Of a stretch of DNA of 64,000 bases, positions 63,048 to 64,000 are shown one piece after another. The number at the start of each line of letters is the position of its first letter. Within the stretch, counting starts at the first letter, position 1. Origin of the DNA: Nostoc sp. UHCC 0702 (GTDB taxonomy: Bacteria; Cyanobacteriota; Cyanobacteriia; Cyanobacteriales; Nostocaceae); the NCBI GenBank assembly GCA_017164015.1, contig CP071065.1:4069918-4133917 (forward strand), in the 5' to 3' direction. Below the pieces are notes generated by a model. It was not told the origin of the DNA, did no database searches, and saw only the letters and a list, made by a program, of their open reading frames with translations. The translations under genes and the position numbers were made by a program.

Positions 63048-63716
63048 TTTTATTTTGTGTTAAATAAAACACCGCTTATCCCTGAGTTTGAGACTTACAT
63101 TCTATACTTCATCAACTTAAAATTACTTATCAGAATTATTCAAAAATAAGCCTCATTTTTCCGGGTGCTTTTTATTCTAAAGTTTCTCTTGCTTTTCGGC
63201 ATCAGTGACATAATGCAACCCGTTACTTGAGACGCTATGTAATGTAAAAATAATCCTACTTCAGATAGAATATAATTAATATCTGTAAGCAAAAAATACT
63301 ACCACAGAAAGAATAAAAACCTCTAGAAACAGATATTGTTAGAGAAATGAGATGACCGAAAAAAGACAAGATGACTCTAACAGTAGCAAAGATTTTCTCA
63401 AAGATAAGGTTTTAGGGAAATAAATCCCCTGTGGGAGTTCCCTGCACTTATAAAAAAGTGATTTTGACCTTTTGTGGACTAGTAAAACTCTCAATAAAAA
63501 GCTTGGTGTTTTTTGTTTAACTAGACCTGTATGGGGATGATAGTTAGACATGAATTCTTGTCTTACTTTCTGGTGATTCTTCACACACACTCTCGTTCAA
63601 AGACCTATTCTTCTGTGAAAACTGGTTGACGCAAAAACATCATCCCAGCTTTTCATCAACTCGAATGCAGATTTGCAAACAGGCTAATGAATTGAAGTTA
63701 AAAGGAGTAAGTGACC
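63048..63716. other. Divergent spacer before the Cys-rich peptide gene
   Basis: AT-rich, with no convincing gene. A 23-codon frame at about 63353-63424 (MTEKRQDDSNSSKDFLKDK...) and a minus-strand frame of 83 codons have no support. AAGGAG at about 63702-63706 serves the downstream ATG. Confidence 0.5.
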
Positions 63717-64000
63717 ATGCTTGCAGAAAAAACACTGACCCAAGCAACCATAGAAATGCGTTTGGCAGACAAAGCAGACAAACTAGAACAATTGCTGTTG
63801 TCTGATGAGGAAATAGCAGCTTTAGAAAAATTAGCAATGCCAGGAGCATTTGAATCTGCGACCACCCAAAGATGGTTTGCTAATTGTGGTGGAGGATGTG
63901 GAGGATGTGGAGGATGTCGTGGATGTCGTGGATGTTGGGGATGTGGATGTCGTGGATGTCGTGGATGTCGCGGATGTGGTGGATGCCGCGGATGCGGAAT
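63717..64000 (+). CDS. Candidate RiPP precursor with (Cys-X-Gly)n core, cut by window edge
   Basis: 94 codons visible, no stop yet. Residues 1 to about 55 form a helical, acidic leader-like region (MLAEKTLTQATIEMRLADKA, LEQLLLSDEEIAALEKLAMP, GAFESATTQRWFAN). After this the sequence becomes a repeat with Cys at nearly every third position and Gly/Arg between, for example CGGCRGC and CRGCWGCGC; I count 13 Cys before the edge. The split into leader and repetitive Cys core is typical of modified peptides such as heterocycloanthracin-type TOMMs. A metal-binding protein is the main alternative. AAGGAG precedes the ATG by about 10 bases. Confidence 0.6.
   Translation, partial: MLAEKTLTQATIEMRLADKADKLEQLLLSDEEIAALEKLAMPGAFESATTQRWFANCGGGCGGCGGCRGCRGCWGCGCRGCRGCRGCGGCRGCG

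Noticed and set aside
63353..63424. 23-codon plus-strand ORF as a second peptide precursor
   Set aside because: Very short, polar, with no repeat of the leader or core features of the gene at 63717.
63339..63590. 83-residue minus-strand ORF upstream of the Cys-rich peptide
   Set aside because: No ribosome-binding site or recognisable composition; lies in the probable promoter region.
1..64000. tRNA and rRNA genes
   Set aside because: I found no convincing T-loop or acceptor-stem arrangement and no rRNA-like conserved sequence by reading; a covariance search would be decisive.

Overview
The window looks like chromosome from a filamentous, probably heterocystous (Nostocales-type) cyanobacterium. 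The signs are the very frequent octamer GCGATCGC (HIP1), a Tab2-type photosystem translation factor, cyanobacterial Hfq beside dapF, a Mo-dependent nitrogenase C-terminal-family protein, a CpcT/CpeT-like protein, and many Nostoc-style short tandem repeats and MITE-like elements. I name no species. No rRNA, tRNA or CRISPR array was recognised.

Layout. 1-6.1 kb holds housekeeping genes: a TldD/PmbA fragment at the edge, Tab2-like, dapF and hfq (divergent), and a CPA2 cation/proton antiporter. 6.4-11.5 kb is a minus-strand cassette. It has a PhyH-type dioxygenase resembling leucine 5-hydroxylases, a NosE-like zinc dehydrogenase and a NosF-like pyrroline-carboxylate reductase, which together suggest 4-methylproline synthesis. 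Two further related Fe(II)/2-oxoglutarate oxygenases sit in the same cassette. 11.5-15.4 kb is gene-poor and rich in repeats and remnants, apart from an AlaX-type editing protein. 15.4-18.4 kb is an arsM-pit-arsS arsenosugar operon.

18.7-28.5 kb carries regulators (an OmpR-type response regulator, two histidine kinases and a CheY-like receiver), small enzymes, a DM13 lipoprotein, a DUF427 protein, and a 650-bp MITE that has amplified internally. 29-40 kb holds an LRR-Roc-COR (ROCO) protein with a 21-bp minisatellite downstream, and an AddA/AddB-like helicase and nuclease pair. 40.6-46.7 kb is mixed accessory DNA: a dienelactone hydrolase, a secreted CpcT/CpeT-like PEP-CTERM protein, a GC-rich probably foreign secreted protein, and a tightly overlapping operon containing what looks like the C-terminal piece of a cyanobacterial plasmid replication protein.

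46.9-59.6 kb is a type III-D CRISPR-Cas interference locus. It contains a divergent TIGR03985 regulator, Csx3, a Csx3-AAA fusion, a CARF-nuclease, an HD-less Cas10 with GGDD, several RAMP/Cas7/Cas5-type subunits, Csx19, and a TIGR03986 subunit split into two frames. Cas10 probably makes cyclic oligoadenylate, which the CARF nuclease senses and Csx3 degrades. No cas1, cas2, cas6 or array is present. The window ends with two nuclease-fold genes, an ABC exporter and, divergent from it and cut by the window edge, a small gene with a leader-like N-terminus and a (Cys-X-Gly)n tail. That gene is a good candidate precursor of a ribosomally made, modified peptide, and the sequence beyond base 64000 is what I would most like to see.
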